From positions 18,497,634 to 18,561,633 of the forward strand of contig NC_077239.1 of the NCBI RefSeq assembly GCF_947179165.1: a DNA stretch of 64,000 nt, read 5' to 3'. Below the pieces are notes generated by a model that had not been told where the DNA came from, did not search any database, and was given only the letters and a program-made list of their open reading frames with translations. The position numbers and the translations under genes were made by a program. The DNA is from Solanum dulcamara. Lineage: Eukaryota; Streptophyta; Magnoliopsida; Solanales; Solanaceae. Positions 32,057-44,667 of the stretch are shown in pieces; position 1 is the stretch's first letter; each line of letters opens with the position of its first letter.

Positions 32057-33166
32057 TCGGGTAATTTCTTTCATGCACCTTGAGTTGCCTACAAGCATAG
32101 GCTATTATCTTACCATTTTGCATCAAAACAAACCAAGAACAACTCTCGAAACATCACAATAAATAACAAACCCATCGGATCCTTCCGGTAAAGTCAACAC
32201 TGGAGCGGAGGTAAGTCTATTTTTCAACTTTTGGAAACTTTTCTAAGATGCCTCAAACCATTGGAATTTTACCTTCTTTTGGGTTAAAGTAGTCAAGGGC
32301 GATGCAACAGAAGAGAATCATTCCACAAACTGTCTATAATAACTGACAAAGTCCAAGAAACGTCGAATATCAGAGGAGACAAAGGTCTAATTCCTTACTG
32401 CTTCAGTTTTCTTTAGATCCATCGTAATATCTTTACATGAGGCAATATGGCCAAGGAAAGCAACTGACCTCAACCAAAACTCACACTTGCTAAATTTAGC
32501 GAATGACTATCATTCCTTGAGGACTTGCAACACAATACTCAAATGATCGGCATGCTCCTCTACACCCTGAGAGTAAAACAAAATATCATCAATGAACATA
32601 ATAACAAACATATCCAAATATTGCTTGAACACCTTGTTCATCAAATCTATAAAAGCTGCTGGAGCATTTGATAGTCCAAAAGACATAACTAAGAATTCAA
32701 AGTGACCATACCAATTTCTAAAAGTCATCTTCGGAATGTCACATTCTCTTGCTCGGAGTTTATGATAAGTCGATTGAAGATCAATCTTTTAAAAGTAACT
32801 CGCTCCTTGAAGTTGATCAAACAAGTCAACAATCCTTGGAATGGGACACTTTTTCTTAATAGTGACCTAGTTCAATTACCGGTAGTCGATACACATATGA
32901 AGGGAACCATCCTTCTTTCTAACAAAGAGAAGTAGACCACCCCATGGAGTGATACTCGATCTGATGAAACCTTTATCTAAACAATCATTTAACTGATCCT
33001 TTAACTCCTTAAGTTCCACTAGGGCCATTCGATATTGAGGAATAGAGATATCTTGGGTATGGGGAAGAATATCAATATCAAAGTCTATCTCCCTTTTGGG
33101 AGGGATTCTTAGGAGATCATCGGAAAAAAACTTCTGGAAACCCATTAGCAATCGAAACTGACTCAA
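32057..33166 (-). pseudogene. gypsy B pol: reverse transcriptase and RNase H, broken
   Basis: It continues the fragment at 4280-4635. In order on the minus strand: RT N-terminal part (33166-32876, with ISIPQYRMALVELKELKDQL and FVRKKDGSLHMCIDYR), the palm (32728-32510, with [15 protein letters not shown] and the catalytic FIDD in [13 protein letters not shown]), and the early RNase H (about 32240-32057, GFVIYCD-like). Stops and shifts separate the blocks. The Tekay/Del-like type is judged from motif wording. Confidence 0.87.
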
Positions 33167-33169
33167 AAG

Positions 33170-33700
33170 TAAGAGCTATAAAATTCGCATCCCTAACTCG
33201 GACTAGATGATATATGTAACCTTTGAAAATTATTTTCTGAGCTTTAAGGCATAAGATGAAGGTCTTTAAATAATAAATTACTAACCTTTCATTCTAGGAT
33301 TGACTCATCAGAAAACTGAAACTTAACCACACAAGTTCTACAACATATAGAAGCATAACATGCGTGAAGCCAATCCATACCAAAAATAACATCAAAATTG
33401 GTCATATCAAGCTCTACAAGATTAACTAAGATGATTTTATAAAAAACTAAAATTGGCAATTTCTATAGACTCTTTTAGTCATAACTTAATCACCAACAAG
33501 AGTATAGATCGAAAAAGGCTCTAACAAGATCTCGAAACTAATAATAAATTTTATAACAAGATAAGGAGTAAAATATGATTTATTAGTACCCGGATCTAAC
33601 AATATATATATATCAAAGTCAAAGACTTCCAACATACCAGTCACAACATTAGGAGACTCCTCCAAATCTTGCCTAGTCTGAAAAGCATAGAATCAGTTTT
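33170..33700 (-). pseudogene. gypsy B protease region, broken
   Basis: Minus-strand frames show the retropepsin active-site region (ILLDPGTNKSYFTPY near 33610-33570, aspartate kept) and the later MDWLHACYASICCRT and VKFQFSDESILE blocks (about 33390-33300). Several stops and shifts interrupt it. It would process the element's own polyprotein. Confidence 0.75.
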
Positions 33701-33789
33701 GGCACTGAGCACCATCAGACCCTAAAGTAGAACCGTGCTAAATCAAATGACTTATACCCTAAGTCTGAGCCTGAGGTCGACCACCACCT

Positions 33790-34806
33790 CTATAATTCTT
33801 TACCTGATGACCCGACTTACCACACCTACAATATGCATCTAATACCGCCAAGCATTCTCCTATGTGGTTTCTTCCATACTACTTGCATGGAGGAATGACT
33901 TGGCCACTCGGTGCTTATATTTAAACCTTAGGGTTGGGCACCCTATACTTTTCTAAATTTAGAGCCAGACTGTTTGAAGAATTTTTTCCAGAGTACCTTT
34001 AGCGAAACTAAGGGAGGCCACCATTTCCGGACTTGCCATAAGAGTACCCCCCATTATTGGTTCGATCCCTCTTAGACACCCTTCTAGATCCCCTTTTCAA
34101 ATTTTCCTCCTTTATTTTTTTGGCATGTGTAATAAGCCTCAGAATGTCCATCTCCTTGATTAGCATGATAGTTATACATTCTTTGACCACCAAGTCAGAC
34201 ACACTAGAAATGAACTTGCTCATATGAGCCCTTGGATCGGCGACCATGAAGGAAGCATATTTTGATAACTTTGTGAACTTGAAAGCATACTCTCTCGCAC
34301 TCATACAACCTTGTTCCAAATTAATGAATTCTTGACTTCTTTAGCTCAAGAGGAAAGAAAAGTTCAAGATATACCTCTTTGACCTCTTCCAAAATAAAAG
34401 GACCCACTTCTCCAACTCGCTCACCCTTCCATTGATCGAACAAAATTCTAGCAACTCCTTTCAATTGATAAGAGTCCAACTCTATCATTTCCATCTAGCT
34501 AACCCTCATAGTCTTCACAATCTTATGAATGCTTTCAACAAATTCTTGTGGATCCTCATCCACCTTTGACCTATGAAACTCCATTGGGCTCATCCTCATA
34601 AAATCACAAACTCTTGTTGCTGTCGTACCCATATTTGGGTACATGGGAAAAACTAACTCTCTGTTAGCTTGAGCAGCCACAACTTGAGCAAGAACTTTGA
34701 AAGGCGCTCTAAATTCCACATATTAGACTTGCTCATTCAATGGGTCATTTGTAGCTTGTTGCTCCTCCTCAACATATCTTATCACGAGAATTCTTTGTGG
34801 AGGCAT
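33790..34806 (-). pseudogene. gypsy B gag, broken
   Basis: The ATG at 34806 gives MPPQRILVIRYVEEEQQA, like the gag starts of copies A and C. Blocks follow: FRAPFKVLAQVVAAQANREL, FMRMSPMEFHRSKVDEDP, GCMSAREYAFKFTKLSKY, and a zinc knuckle near 33830 (YCRCGKSGHQVKNY) whose last cysteine has become tyrosine. Frame changes occur near 34495 and 34330. Confidence 0.82.
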
Positions 34807-35022
34807 ATTTCTGTAATTGCAAAGAGAAAATGTTAGAGGAAAAAGCCTCAGAGTTCAACTCTATCAGACGACATAAGAATGATGAAAGAAGTAATATTTT
34901 CTAAACACCTCATAGCCTCCTATTCATAGATATGACGCACTTCACATAGATGAACAAGATTCTACTTGACATAGCTTGTTAGGATCCCTAGTACACTTTA
35001 AACTTGTGCTCCAATATTAATT
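34807..35022 (-). other. gypsy B leader and decayed primer-binding site
   Basis: Non-coding leader between gag and LTR. The primer site at 35008-35019 reads TAATATTGGAGC on the minus strand, several changes from TGGTATCAGAGC. Its place next to the LTR end identifies it. Confidence 0.65.
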
Positions 35023-35404
35023 TGCCATGACCCAAGCTAGGCCTTAGGTGTAACACGTCGATCAAAATCCCGAGAGACTCCAACCAAGTCTCTTATCACA
35101 TCACACACAAATATACATAAGGTAAATGAAGAGAGAAAACTAAATATCAAAATACAAAATAAAGGTTCAACATGAATATCTTGATAAAAGAGAAATAAAG
35201 CACATTGCTCTCGGTATTCAATTCATCCCTATTCTACAAAGATGCACTACAACCTTAAAGTGGTCTATTGGTAGAATAACATGAAAATATATATAGCAAA
35301 ATATGTGGCATAGTGATCCAATTTCCAGCAAGTGAAAGCTGAACATTAAAGTCTTAATGACCTAGCTCAAACTATGGATATTATAATATGTCAATAGAAA
35401 ACCA

Positions 35405-36480
35405 TTAACATGGAATTTGTTGTTCGTCATTCTTTTTTTCATATGTATGACTTCATTTGAATGATAGTTGATCAACTTACAAATGCATCCCACTTCCTAC
35501 TAGTTAATTCCTCTAGAAAAATAAAATATTATGCTAAGATACATATAAAAGGGATTATTTGCTTAAATGGAACTCTAATGTACATCATTTTAGATAAATG
35601 TTTATGATTTATAACACATTTTGGAGGTCATTCTAGAAGATTTTGGGCATGCGAATGAACCTCAACATTCTATTCCATCCATAGACTGATGGGCAAGCCG
35701 AGCACACCACTTAAACTCTCGAAGATATATAGAGAGCATGCATCTTGGTCTTTAAAGGGAATTGGTATGATCATTTTCCCCTTATACAGTTGGCCAATAA
35801 TAATAACTATTGACATAATTCTATTAACACCCCTTATAAGCGAGAATGATGTAGATTTCTTATTAGTTGGTTTGAATTAGGAAAAAATTATATATTAGGA
35901 CCATATCTTCTCTATTAGGCAGATGAGAAAGTAAAGTTAATAAGGAGTGGCTAAAGACTGCTCAGAGCTGACAAAAATCCATCATAGATTTGCGGCACAT
36001 AGATTTGTAGTTTTATGTTGATGATTGGATATTCTTGAAGGAATCACTTATGAAAGGCGTCATGTGATTGGGAAAGAAAGGTATGTTGATTTCCAGATAT
36101 GTTGGATCTTACAGAATCGTATAGAGAGTTGTCTAGGTAGCTTTGAGGTAGATTTACCTACGGAGTAAGTCATTGTGCATCTAAATTTTCATTCATCTAT
36201 GATGACTCAGTTCTTAGTAGACCCATCACCAGTTATCGCTACAAAAGATATAAAGATCTTAGAAGAATTTTTATAAAAATAAGTCCAGTGGTCATATTCT
36301 ATAGACATGTCAAAGGTTGAGAACAAAATAAATCACTTCAGCTAAAGTCATTTGGAGGAGTGAAAATATAGAAAGAGTCACTTGAAAGGCAAAGATAAAT
36401 ATAAAGGCCAAGTATCCATACTTGTTCAAGGACCTCCTGAAGGTTGTTAAAGCCACATACTCCTTTCGTATTCTCATCAA
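35405..36480 (+). pseudogene. Integrase of gypsy D, decayed
   Basis: Plus-strand frames show the DDE core (NMEFVV at the left end, IVDQLTNASHFLLV, AKIHIKGI) and the TLEDMLRACV-like block with WSLKGIGMIIFPLYSW near 35730. FLLVGLN (about 35860) and the region before the C-terminal domain follow (about 35930-36450). Stops occur throughout. The first catalytic aspartate position reads Glu (NMEF). Confidence 0.75.
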
Positions 36481-36861
36481 CTTCATTCATAATCCTTAAT
36501 GCTATTTAATTCATATGATATATTTTCAGGTACCTCATATGTACCTATTATTTCAAAGTTTCATATATTCCTCAGAATTGATATGTCATGATAAAGAATT
36601 ATAAGCTAAGCTTTATCATTTTCTATAACTTTTATTTGAGTAATGGAGCCTTGTTTTCTATTTAGTAAATAAAGACTTATTTTCTATTTGGTAAGCCTTG
36701 TAGATGTTGTGACGCTTTGTGAAACATAATTATATGTATTTGGTTAGCTCGAGGTTTAGATAGTCCTGTTTATAAAAGAGACTCTGCGAAAATTTCAGAA
36801 AATATCAAACTTAGACTTACTTTAAGTTGTACTATTTATTCAAGGAAGAATAATTTTTTTT

Positions 36862-36878
36862 GGGGGGGGAGGGGATAA
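36862..36878 (+). other. Polypurine tract of gypsy D
   Basis: GGGGGGGGAGGGGATAA immediately before TGTTACATATT, the LTR start. It is in plus orientation, agreeing with the integrase. Confidence 0.75.
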
Positions 36879-38165
36879 TGTTACATATTATAACTACTAG
36901 TATATGTGTGACTTGTAAATGCCGATGAATTGGTGTGAAATTAGGAGAACAAGGTGAAAATGGGTAAGAATACCAAAGAAAACTTATATTAGGTCATTTG
37001 AAGTATTAAAACAAAGTTAGAGGCTAAAGGGATCCTTAAAACAAAAGTTCAAGTTGAAAGGTTCATTGTGGCGGAGTGTTTCAAGTAATCATGTACATGA
37101 TGTGACTTTGAATGAATATATATCCTAATATATGAGAATTTATAATATGAAACACCCACAAATGAAAGATATTTGAGTTTAGTTTCCATCAAAATAAATC
37201 GCTCATCAATTCTCTTTATAGTAACAAGTTATGCATATTTAATTATAGACATACACAATGCCAAGGCAATCCATATGAGAGTGTACTACCATGAAAGTGG
37301 TTCTACCATTGTGGAGTTTGCCGTGGAAAACATTCGAGAGCTTGAAGTTTGTAGAAAAAGGATGTAACACCATCCATGGAGGATCTACCACCATGGATGG
37401 CAATGTACAACGTAATTTATGACCATGAAAATTCCATGATCGCTTGGTGGTCCGTGAATTTAAGTTGGCAAAAAGTTTTTAAAAGATCTTAACATGATCT
37501 GAATCTCATTTTCATCATTTTCTTCACATAACTCACCCATAGGCTCTCCAATAAGATTGGTAAGGATCTTTTATCGTTTAGGCTCAAATTTTGCTTGGTA
37601 GCAACATAATGGTAAGTAAATGTTTTTTCTTCACTCAATTTTGGAGTTGAGTTTTCGTAGCTATATTTAAGAAAGGAAAATAGTAAATTTGTATACTCAA
37701 GTGTATTTTTAACTCCCTTTTCATCTACAAAGCTCATGGGAATATTTTTGTGTTATTTGATAAAGAACTCACAGAATGTGGTTTGGGAGTTGAGAGTTCA
37801 AGTTTTTATGTTTATTTGACCTCGAAAAGGGGATTTTTACTGTGGAGAAGATTGGGGGAGTAAGACTGACCTCAGATTAAGGTCATAAAATTATTTGGAA
37901 AGCAAGATAAGAGAAGGGTGTGATGAAACATAGTTTAATTATCATATTTTTTGAGCTTGTTGCTCATGAGCTACTGTTATGTTGCTTACATTATTGTACT
38001 TATTGGTTTAGTACTTATAATTCCTTGATATGATGCTATGATACAACTAAATTTATTATATAAGTACATTGACAATATCATATGAGAAAAGGAGTCTAGG
38101 AGTAAGGTAAACAGAGGACTCGTACAAAGAGGGAACTCATCAGAGGATTTGTACGAGCACCTACT
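36879..38165 (+). repeat. 3' LTR of gypsy D, incomplete
   Basis: It starts TGTTACATATTAT. It contains a cluster of CCATGG-type words (37365-37450: CCATCCATGG, ACCACCATGG, GACCATG) like those in the U3 of LTRs A and C. The downstream end cannot be placed exactly; sequence resembling the B/E LTR resumes near 38165-38230. No gene is seen. Confidence 0.6.
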
Positions 38166-39610
38166 AAACATGTTCACTAATATTATGTAAGCCTCAAAGC
38201 TTGATTTCAAAATAAACATATTCAGATAGCATGAGTTCATTGTAAAAATTATTAAAATCATATAATTATGATCAAATCATGTATAATAAGAGCAATAGGA
38301 ATGAATAAAGTATTAACTAATTGAACCCATAACACAATCATAAAAATCCTAGATTTTGAGTGAAATCATAAAGAGAAATTTGAGTTTTGTTGGGACTCAA
38401 TGGATGAAAAAGAATCCATTGATGAACTTTCTACATACCTTGATGATTCCTTTTTTTTGAATTGAAAGAGGATACTTGAAGCTCGAAGAACACTAATTCA
38501 CCTTGAGAGAATCCTTAGAGAAGAAGACTTAAGAGGTTTTGGGGTTTTTGAGAAACTGAGGGGGAGTGGGTAATTTTTGAAGAGTAAAATCATTTATAGG
38601 GCTTATGAATAGTCTAGAAACGACATAGTTTAATAATTAAAAAGATAGAAAAAGATCCAATCAACCTTGAAAAATAACTGTCGGATCACTTTTACGGGTA
38701 CTATGCACTGACTATACATTGATACATAAACCATCCGATCTGTTCGTTAATTAAAGGACTGAAACTCACTTCTCTGACCAAGAAACATGAACTATCTCTA
38801 AAAGCAATCAACCATACCATGGGTCATCAAATCTCTCCGTAGAACACAAGTACTGAAATCACAAGTCTGTGAATCTCATCTATGGTGACCATTTATGACC
38901 CATATGTCATGACCCAACCTTTTGGGCCGCGAATAGAGTCCGACTCGGACCCCTATATATGTATCTATCAGATATAAGAACCAAACACATGAACCCAGTG
39001 GGTGATAAAATATTCATACATGTGTAGCCTTTTTCATTTGCATCATGTCATGAAAGGAAAAGCCAGCCCACAAGATTGCCATAGCATAGTAACATTTACA
39101 ACACATCGTACAACTATAATCGCACAAAACTCACATATTACCCACATACATATGTCTACAGACCTCTAAGAATAGTAACGATAACATATGGTGGGATAGA
39201 GCCCCCATCGTACCCCTGAATAAAAAACATATATATATCAAATGACCAGTATCAAAGGTTAGGCTCCAGAATAGTAGAGCACTTCCAACATCATTGAGTG
39301 GAAACCCTAAGATGGCGGATCTCCAAAATGAACATCTGTACCTACAGGCATGAAACATAGCCCCCCGAGGAAAGGGGGGTCAGTATGATATATGTACAAA
39401 GTATATAAAGCATAAAACACCATAACTGAGACAATAGCTGAAATAGGGGTGGAGGGGGCAAGTATAACATTTAGCCATCTACCGTACCTGCATTTTATAA
39501 AATAAAGGCATACATACTATCATCGCATACTTTATCCGGCCCGTTCAGGGACTTGTGTAATAACTACATCATTTTTTCATCATAAGAACATATATACCAT
39601 TAGCGATGTG

Positions 39611-39840
39611 GAACGTACAACCCAATCCATATATATAGAAAGTACACGCTGAGGAACGACGACCCGATCCACATATCTTATAATAATGCCGAGGAACAAT
39701 GGCCCAATCAATATATCTTGTAACAATGCCGAGGTACGATGGCCCAATCCATATATCGTATAACATATCGTGGAACGTACAGCCCAATCCTTACATAGCA
39801 AGATATGTCGAGGTACGTTCGGCCCAATCCATATATATCA
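39611..39840 (-). repeat. 40-bp tandem repeat in H-family solo LTR
   Basis: Units such as GAGGAACAATGGCCCAATCA then ATATATCTTGTAACAATGCC occur four to six times, at the LTR position where element H has its 35-bp minisatellite. Only the GGCCC core is shared with that unit. Confidence 0.78.
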
Positions 39841-41674
39841 TAATGCATATACGTGCATGTAAAACTCTGTAACGTATCAAACATCCCTTAGATATTACCA
39901 TAAAGCATGTTGAAGAGCCCCTATTACATATCCCAACACTATTCAACCTGTAGAAGGCTCAAGGGTCGTAGTTCAACTACTTCAAGGCCCTTATCATTCA
40001 AAAGTGTGTACAAGTCATGAATTGCATCCAAAATCTATAAATGGAGCAATCTCCAAATCCATGTTCTATATTACCTATATTCCAGTGTTTCTAGAAGTAG
40101 GAAAAGACAAGCTTTACATGTACCACTCTCTATCACATGAAAGACTTGAAAAGTAATGACTCAACTTGTTACAGGAGTTCTAATCAGTAGGAAGTGAACG
40201 AGAGCCGTAACTCACACTCATAGTTTTAAGAGTGGAATAACTTCCAATTTCCTATACCTAATACTTATATCTAATTCATGCCAAAAGAGAAGAAAAGGTA
40301 GCTTCACATACTCATCCCTTTCTAATGTATGGAAGGCTTGAGAAGCCCTTGTTCGATTACTGTAAGATACATAAGAACTGTGAATTACACTTGGCATTTA
40401 TGAGTAGATTTACCCTCAAGATTATATCATTCACTATTTAACTTGAATACATGACAAAAGAAGGAAAACGTTAGCTTTACATACACTACTTTTCAGCATA
40501 TAGAAGACTTGAGGAATGGGAGCCTAACTAGTTTAAGAGTCTTAACATTCAGAGGTGAACACGAATTATGAATCATGAATCATGTTCAGAGCTCATGAAT
40601 AGAGTTACCCCAAGCTTCATACACATATCATTTGTCACTTAAATCTAAGACATGCCCAAAAGAAAGAAAAGATAGGTTTTACATACTTATGCCAAAACAT
40701 GCCAAAAGAGAGGAAGAATAACTTTACATACCTCTTACGGGTTACTCTTAACACGTTCACCTCATCGTCTCTTGAACCTATTTAACATGAAAGAAATCCG
40801 AGCATCAACAATCCTCGACTTTCCAGTGTCTTAAGTTACATATGAGTATTCATAGAACTCATTTCCTCGCTCGTCTTCTCAACTAGTCCTTTAGCTAGTT
40901 AGGCGTTAACAAAAATTGGGCAGCATCTCCCCTATAATGTGCCCTATCCGAATTTCCAATTATACTCTTAATAGATACAGCCAACTAAAAACAATAACCT
41001 TCAGCATATATATACAATTTACATCAATCTTATACTACATAAACTCCAAATGACTCGCTCGAAACCACGATACCAAAATAAGGTTTCTAGTTTCCGTTTT
41101 GCAAAACCTTTAACCGTATGAAGCGGGGGTCGTGTGGATGCAACAAAAATATCCCCAACTCTTTTAGAACACATTTAGGCCCTTAAACACACACCACACA
41201 ACCAGAAGCCTCCTCCAAACACACAACGCCTTACTTCGACTACAATTTAACTACGACGACTTCAATTTAGATTGTTTCTTTCGCAGATAATATCAACGAC
41301 TTTTTTATACTTCCAGCAGTATAAAAGGTACATAATACTCTCCATAACAACCCCATAAAGTCAAAATTTAATGGAGAAACCTTACCTTATCCGAAATTGG
41401 CCAAAACTAGCCAAAATTGCGCCTCAGAAACCTCTTTAGCGTGCTGGAAGTTGCGTGGACTGTTTGCTGTCCGTTTTGGCTGCACCAAGCCATGATTTTA
41501 TACTTATAATACCTCCATATGATCGTGTTATATGCTATATTATTAATTTACGGAACGAAATTGGGACTTACCTATTTTTTTCTCCAAGTCGTCCTCTTTT
41601 TCTCTCTAGACTTAGGGTTCTTTTTTTCTGGTTGTTGCTGAAGTTTTCTGGATAGAAATGACCTTAAGAGTCAT

Positions 41675-41885
41675 GTAATACATATATATACATTGTCTTA
41701 GGAGATTACACATGGAATCCTCCGAGGGGTGACACGTGACAGCCCCTTAGGGTACCACCTCATCCGAACTTCCAACCCAAAGCTGCCATGTGGCAGCGTG
41801 GGGTCCACCCCAAGTAGGTGAGTCACCTACTTGCTTCAAGTAGGTGATTCACCTACTTGCTTCAAGTAGGTGCATCAAATGCTTG
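41675..41885 (-). promoter_or_regulatory. Promoter module of H-family solo LTR
   Basis: Two tandem palindromes: 41812-41832 with arms AAGTAGGTGA and TCACCTACTT and a TGAGTCA centre, and 41838-41858 with a TGATTCA centre. A half copy follows, then ACGTG words (41715-41800) and a TATA-like ATATATATA near 41685. Same order as in H. Confidence 0.6.
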
Positions 41886-42513
41886 CTTCAAGTAAGTGCG
41901 TCGTCTCCTTATTTCTCTTTCGTAGTTTCGTAATCTCGTCTCACTTTAAGAGCCAATGTGTTCCTTGCTAATTAAGCTCGACGTGTACTCAAGTAGATTA
42001 GTATGCAAAATGTCCCAAGTAATAGCTTTCACAAGTACGTCGAGTCCTACGACTCTCTACTTAGCCTCCAACTTCTTTCGGATTCTTCCTATGGAGTATC
42101 TCCTTCTACTTTCCTTAGGATTATTTGATAGCGTTATATATTATCCGACTCACATGATGACTTCTAAGAAACTTAAGACCCTTCCCAGAAACTTAAGAAG
42201 CTTACGAAGCGTTCCAAGGTACCAAAGTATGGGGTGTAACACCATATATCCTACGTATAGGTCCAAAGTACTAAATATCTTTAAGTATGAAACACGATCC
42301 ACGGGCACCGTGGACCTTTCCACAAGACATCTTGTTGTCTCGTACAAACTCTTTTGAGGCTTGACATTTTCCAACTCTCAACACTTAAACCTAGAATGGT
42401 TCCTATGGCCCAACAACCTTCTATGGTCAGTACATAGGGGCTATGAAACCAGTTACACTTGAAACTTTCTGCAGTTTTCTTTAACTCAACTTTTCAGCTT
42501 CCGAGATGTTCCA

Positions 42514-42526
42514 ATATCTCCCCCTT
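42514..42526 (-). other. Polypurine tract of gypsy E
   Basis: The minus strand reads CAAGGGGGAGATA up to the LTR start at 42513 (TGGAACATCTCGG). It shows that pol of E ends to its right and its 3' LTR begins here. Confidence 0.75.
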
Positions 42527-42689
42527 GGGAATATTCATCCTTGAATGGGACTCAAGCTAGTATCAATAGAGTAGGATAGAGATTTAACAACCTAAGATTA
42601 ATGCAAAAGACATCAAAATGCACAAAACCAAGGAGTAATCAACCCCAATCTAAAATATGATCTTTAAAACTAATTTCATAAATATGCAT

Positions 42690-43244
42690 GCATATGGAAA
42701 TATGAGAATAGATAAAACACATGAATCCTAAAGAGTAAACATAAGGAACTAGTACTTCAAGTTGAAACTGAAGCAGAGGGACATATAAGGATATCTGGAC
42801 ATCATCTCAGCTTTATCCTCCCAAGTAGCACCTTCAATAAATTGATTCCTCAAAGGATTTTCACTGAAGCAACTTCTTTATTTCTCAACTTTCACACATG
42901 GAGATCAAAATCTCAATCAGAACATCATCATAAGAGAGACTTTGTTTTACTCCAACACTTTCTAGTGGCACAATCGTGATACTCCAATACACTTTTCTAA
43001 TAAATAAACATGGAATACCGAATGGATAGATTCTAATTCCGAGGGAAAATCAAACTCATAGGCCACCTTGCCAAAAAGTCTCAAGATCTGATAAGGCCTA
43101 ACATATCTAGGATTGAGCTTCTCTTTTCTTACCAAACCTCATCACATCCTTCATAGGTGAGATTTTCAATTAAACCCAATCCTCAACTTCAAATTCAAGC
43201 TTTGTTCTTCTCATACGGGCATAGGAGTTTTGCCAACATTCGGT
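42690..43244 (-). pseudogene. gypsy E pol: integrase C-terminal domain
   Basis: Minus-strand frames: NSYARMRRTKLEFEVEDWV (about 43230), LKISPMKDVMRFGKK (about 43160), then a decayed tail with ESVGVKQSLSYDDVLIEIL (about 42960-42900) and a weak chromodomain-like end. Bases 43240-43244 (TCGGT) are the left target duplication of solo LTR F. The upstream part of integrase resumes at 53763. Confidence 0.8.
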
Positions 43245-44442
43245 TGTAACACCTTAAAAATTTCTATGCCAAGACCCGAACCATTCTTTAAAGGCGTACA
43301 TGCTTGAACTCATCAAATTCTAATTTTATATATGAGTTAGAATCAATTACTAAGTATTTGAAGTGTATTATATGTGTTTTATGGTCATAAGGTATCTTTA
43401 ACACCAAGTCAAGTTCAAAGAATTTCCATCGGCTAAGTTTTTGTATGAGTGCGGAATAGGGTCAACTTTAAATGTGCATATCTCCTATTCTATAAAGAAT
43501 TAGGTGTTACAGTACCTATCAAATTAAAGGTCTTTGATTCTTATTTCAAATGCCACCAAGTTTGCCTCATTCTGAGTTCGGAGTAAAAGGTTATGACTAT
43601 TTTACTAAAGACTACCATTGCTGCGATTTCAGGCCTGGCGCTGGAGTGGCGTTCGGCGCCACTATAGCTCCCGAAACTAGCTGCAGTAGTTTGGCCTTTG
43701 AGGCGGCGCGCCACTATAGCGTCAGCAAGGTTCTGGGTCCATTTTTCAAATTTTATTTGATGAAGGTCACTTTAGACTTTTTCCTAATTGATAGTTAATA
43801 AACCTACACATTTTTATGACCTAATTCAACTCTATAAATTGACCTAAACCTCTAATTCTATTCATTCTTCTACAATTCACCTACTCAAATATTTCTTTCT
43901 CTACGAAAGACTCTCAAGGGCTCTATTGAAGACTTCAAGCAATTCACTCAAGCTCTCCATCAAAACTCTCAAGCTCTTCCAAATTATTTGGTGTTCTCAC
44001 TTAAGGTATATGGGTATTAATTCATGGATTCTTTCTGTGACACCCTAAAATTCTTTTCGCAAAGACTCGAACATTTCTTCACATGTGGGTAGACTTGGAC
44101 CGGAGGACTTGTAATTCTACATATGAGTTAGGATTAATTCCTCAGTATTGGAAGTGTGTTAGATGTGTTTAGGGGTCATAAGGGATCTCTAACACCAACT
44201 CGAGTCCAAAGAACTCTAATCGATTAAGTTTTTAGACGAGTTAGTATAAGGGTCAACTTCAAACGACCATATCTCCTAGGATTTAAAGAACTGGTGTCCT
44301 ACGACCTACCCAATTAAAGGTCTTTGAGTCTTCTTTCCAACTCCAACAAGATTGCAATTTTTGGAGTTCGGAGTGAAAAGTTATTGCTATTTTACTACAG
44401 ATTAGTACTGCAGGAATTTTAGGCCAGGGCGAAATTTAGGCT

Positions 44443-44667
44443 TGGCGCTCCAGTGGCGCCCCACGCCACTATAGCGCCAGAAAATAGCCTCAGCAGTTTG
44501 GGGCTTGGCGTGACGCACCACTATTAGATGTGCAGGATTTTAAGCCTATTTTGGCTTGGCGCTGCAGTGGCGCGACGCGCCACTATAGCGCCAGCAAGGT
44601 TTTTGCCCAATTTGTTTTTCAGATTTTTGAAGAGGGGCAACTTGGACTTTTCCCTAATTATATATAC
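44443..44667 (+). promoter_or_regulatory. Hairpin modules and TATA box in LTR of G (also at 49364-49516 and in F)
   Basis: TGGCGCTCCAGTGGCG (44443-44458) can pair with CGCCACTATAGCGCCA (44464-44479), 14 of 16 positions. A second hairpin lies at 44557-44593 and a decayed one at about 44504-44527. A TATA box (TTATATATA, 44659-44667) follows about 65 bases later. The right LTR repeats the arrangement (49364-49399, 49479-49515, TATA near 49578), and solo LTR F has related words at 43634-43725. These are the only CpG-rich spots in an AT-rich LTR. A regulatory role is inferred. Confidence 0.6.

Larger units (their letters stand above)
35400..38165 (+). mobile_element. Truncated Ty3/gypsy fragment D (integrase, 3' end, LTR)
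   Basis: A plus-strand gypsy fragment begins abruptly inside the integrase core at about 35405 and runs through the integrase C-terminus, a polypurine tract (36862-36878) and into its 3' LTR (from 36879). Both ends are ragged and no target duplication was found. It is probably a deletion remnant of an insertion into the B/E LTR. Confidence 0.65.
38905..42241 (-). mobile_element. Solo LTR of the H family, 3337 bp
   Basis: It begins TGTCATGACCC and ends GGGGTGTAACA on the plus strand, like the LTRs of H. It is flanked by a perfect 5-bp duplication CCATA (38900-38904 and 42242-42246). There is no internal region, so a full element was reduced by LTR-LTR recombination. It is inserted in the B/E LTR. 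No gene is seen. Confidence 0.93.
35023..42513 (-). repeat. LTR shared by gypsy B (5' side) and gypsy E (3' side), heavily interrupted
   Basis: LTR sequence next to the B primer site (35023 to about 35395) matches the U5 end of LTR A. LTR sequence at about 38170-38904 and 42242-42513 matches its U3 side, and 42513 abuts the polypurine tract of E. With the insertions removed these look like parts of one LTR of about 2 kb minus a deleted middle. That would make B and E neighbours in a tandem LTR-internal-LTR-internal array. The middle is lost or replaced by fragment D. The single-LTR reading is an inference. Confidence 0.5.
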
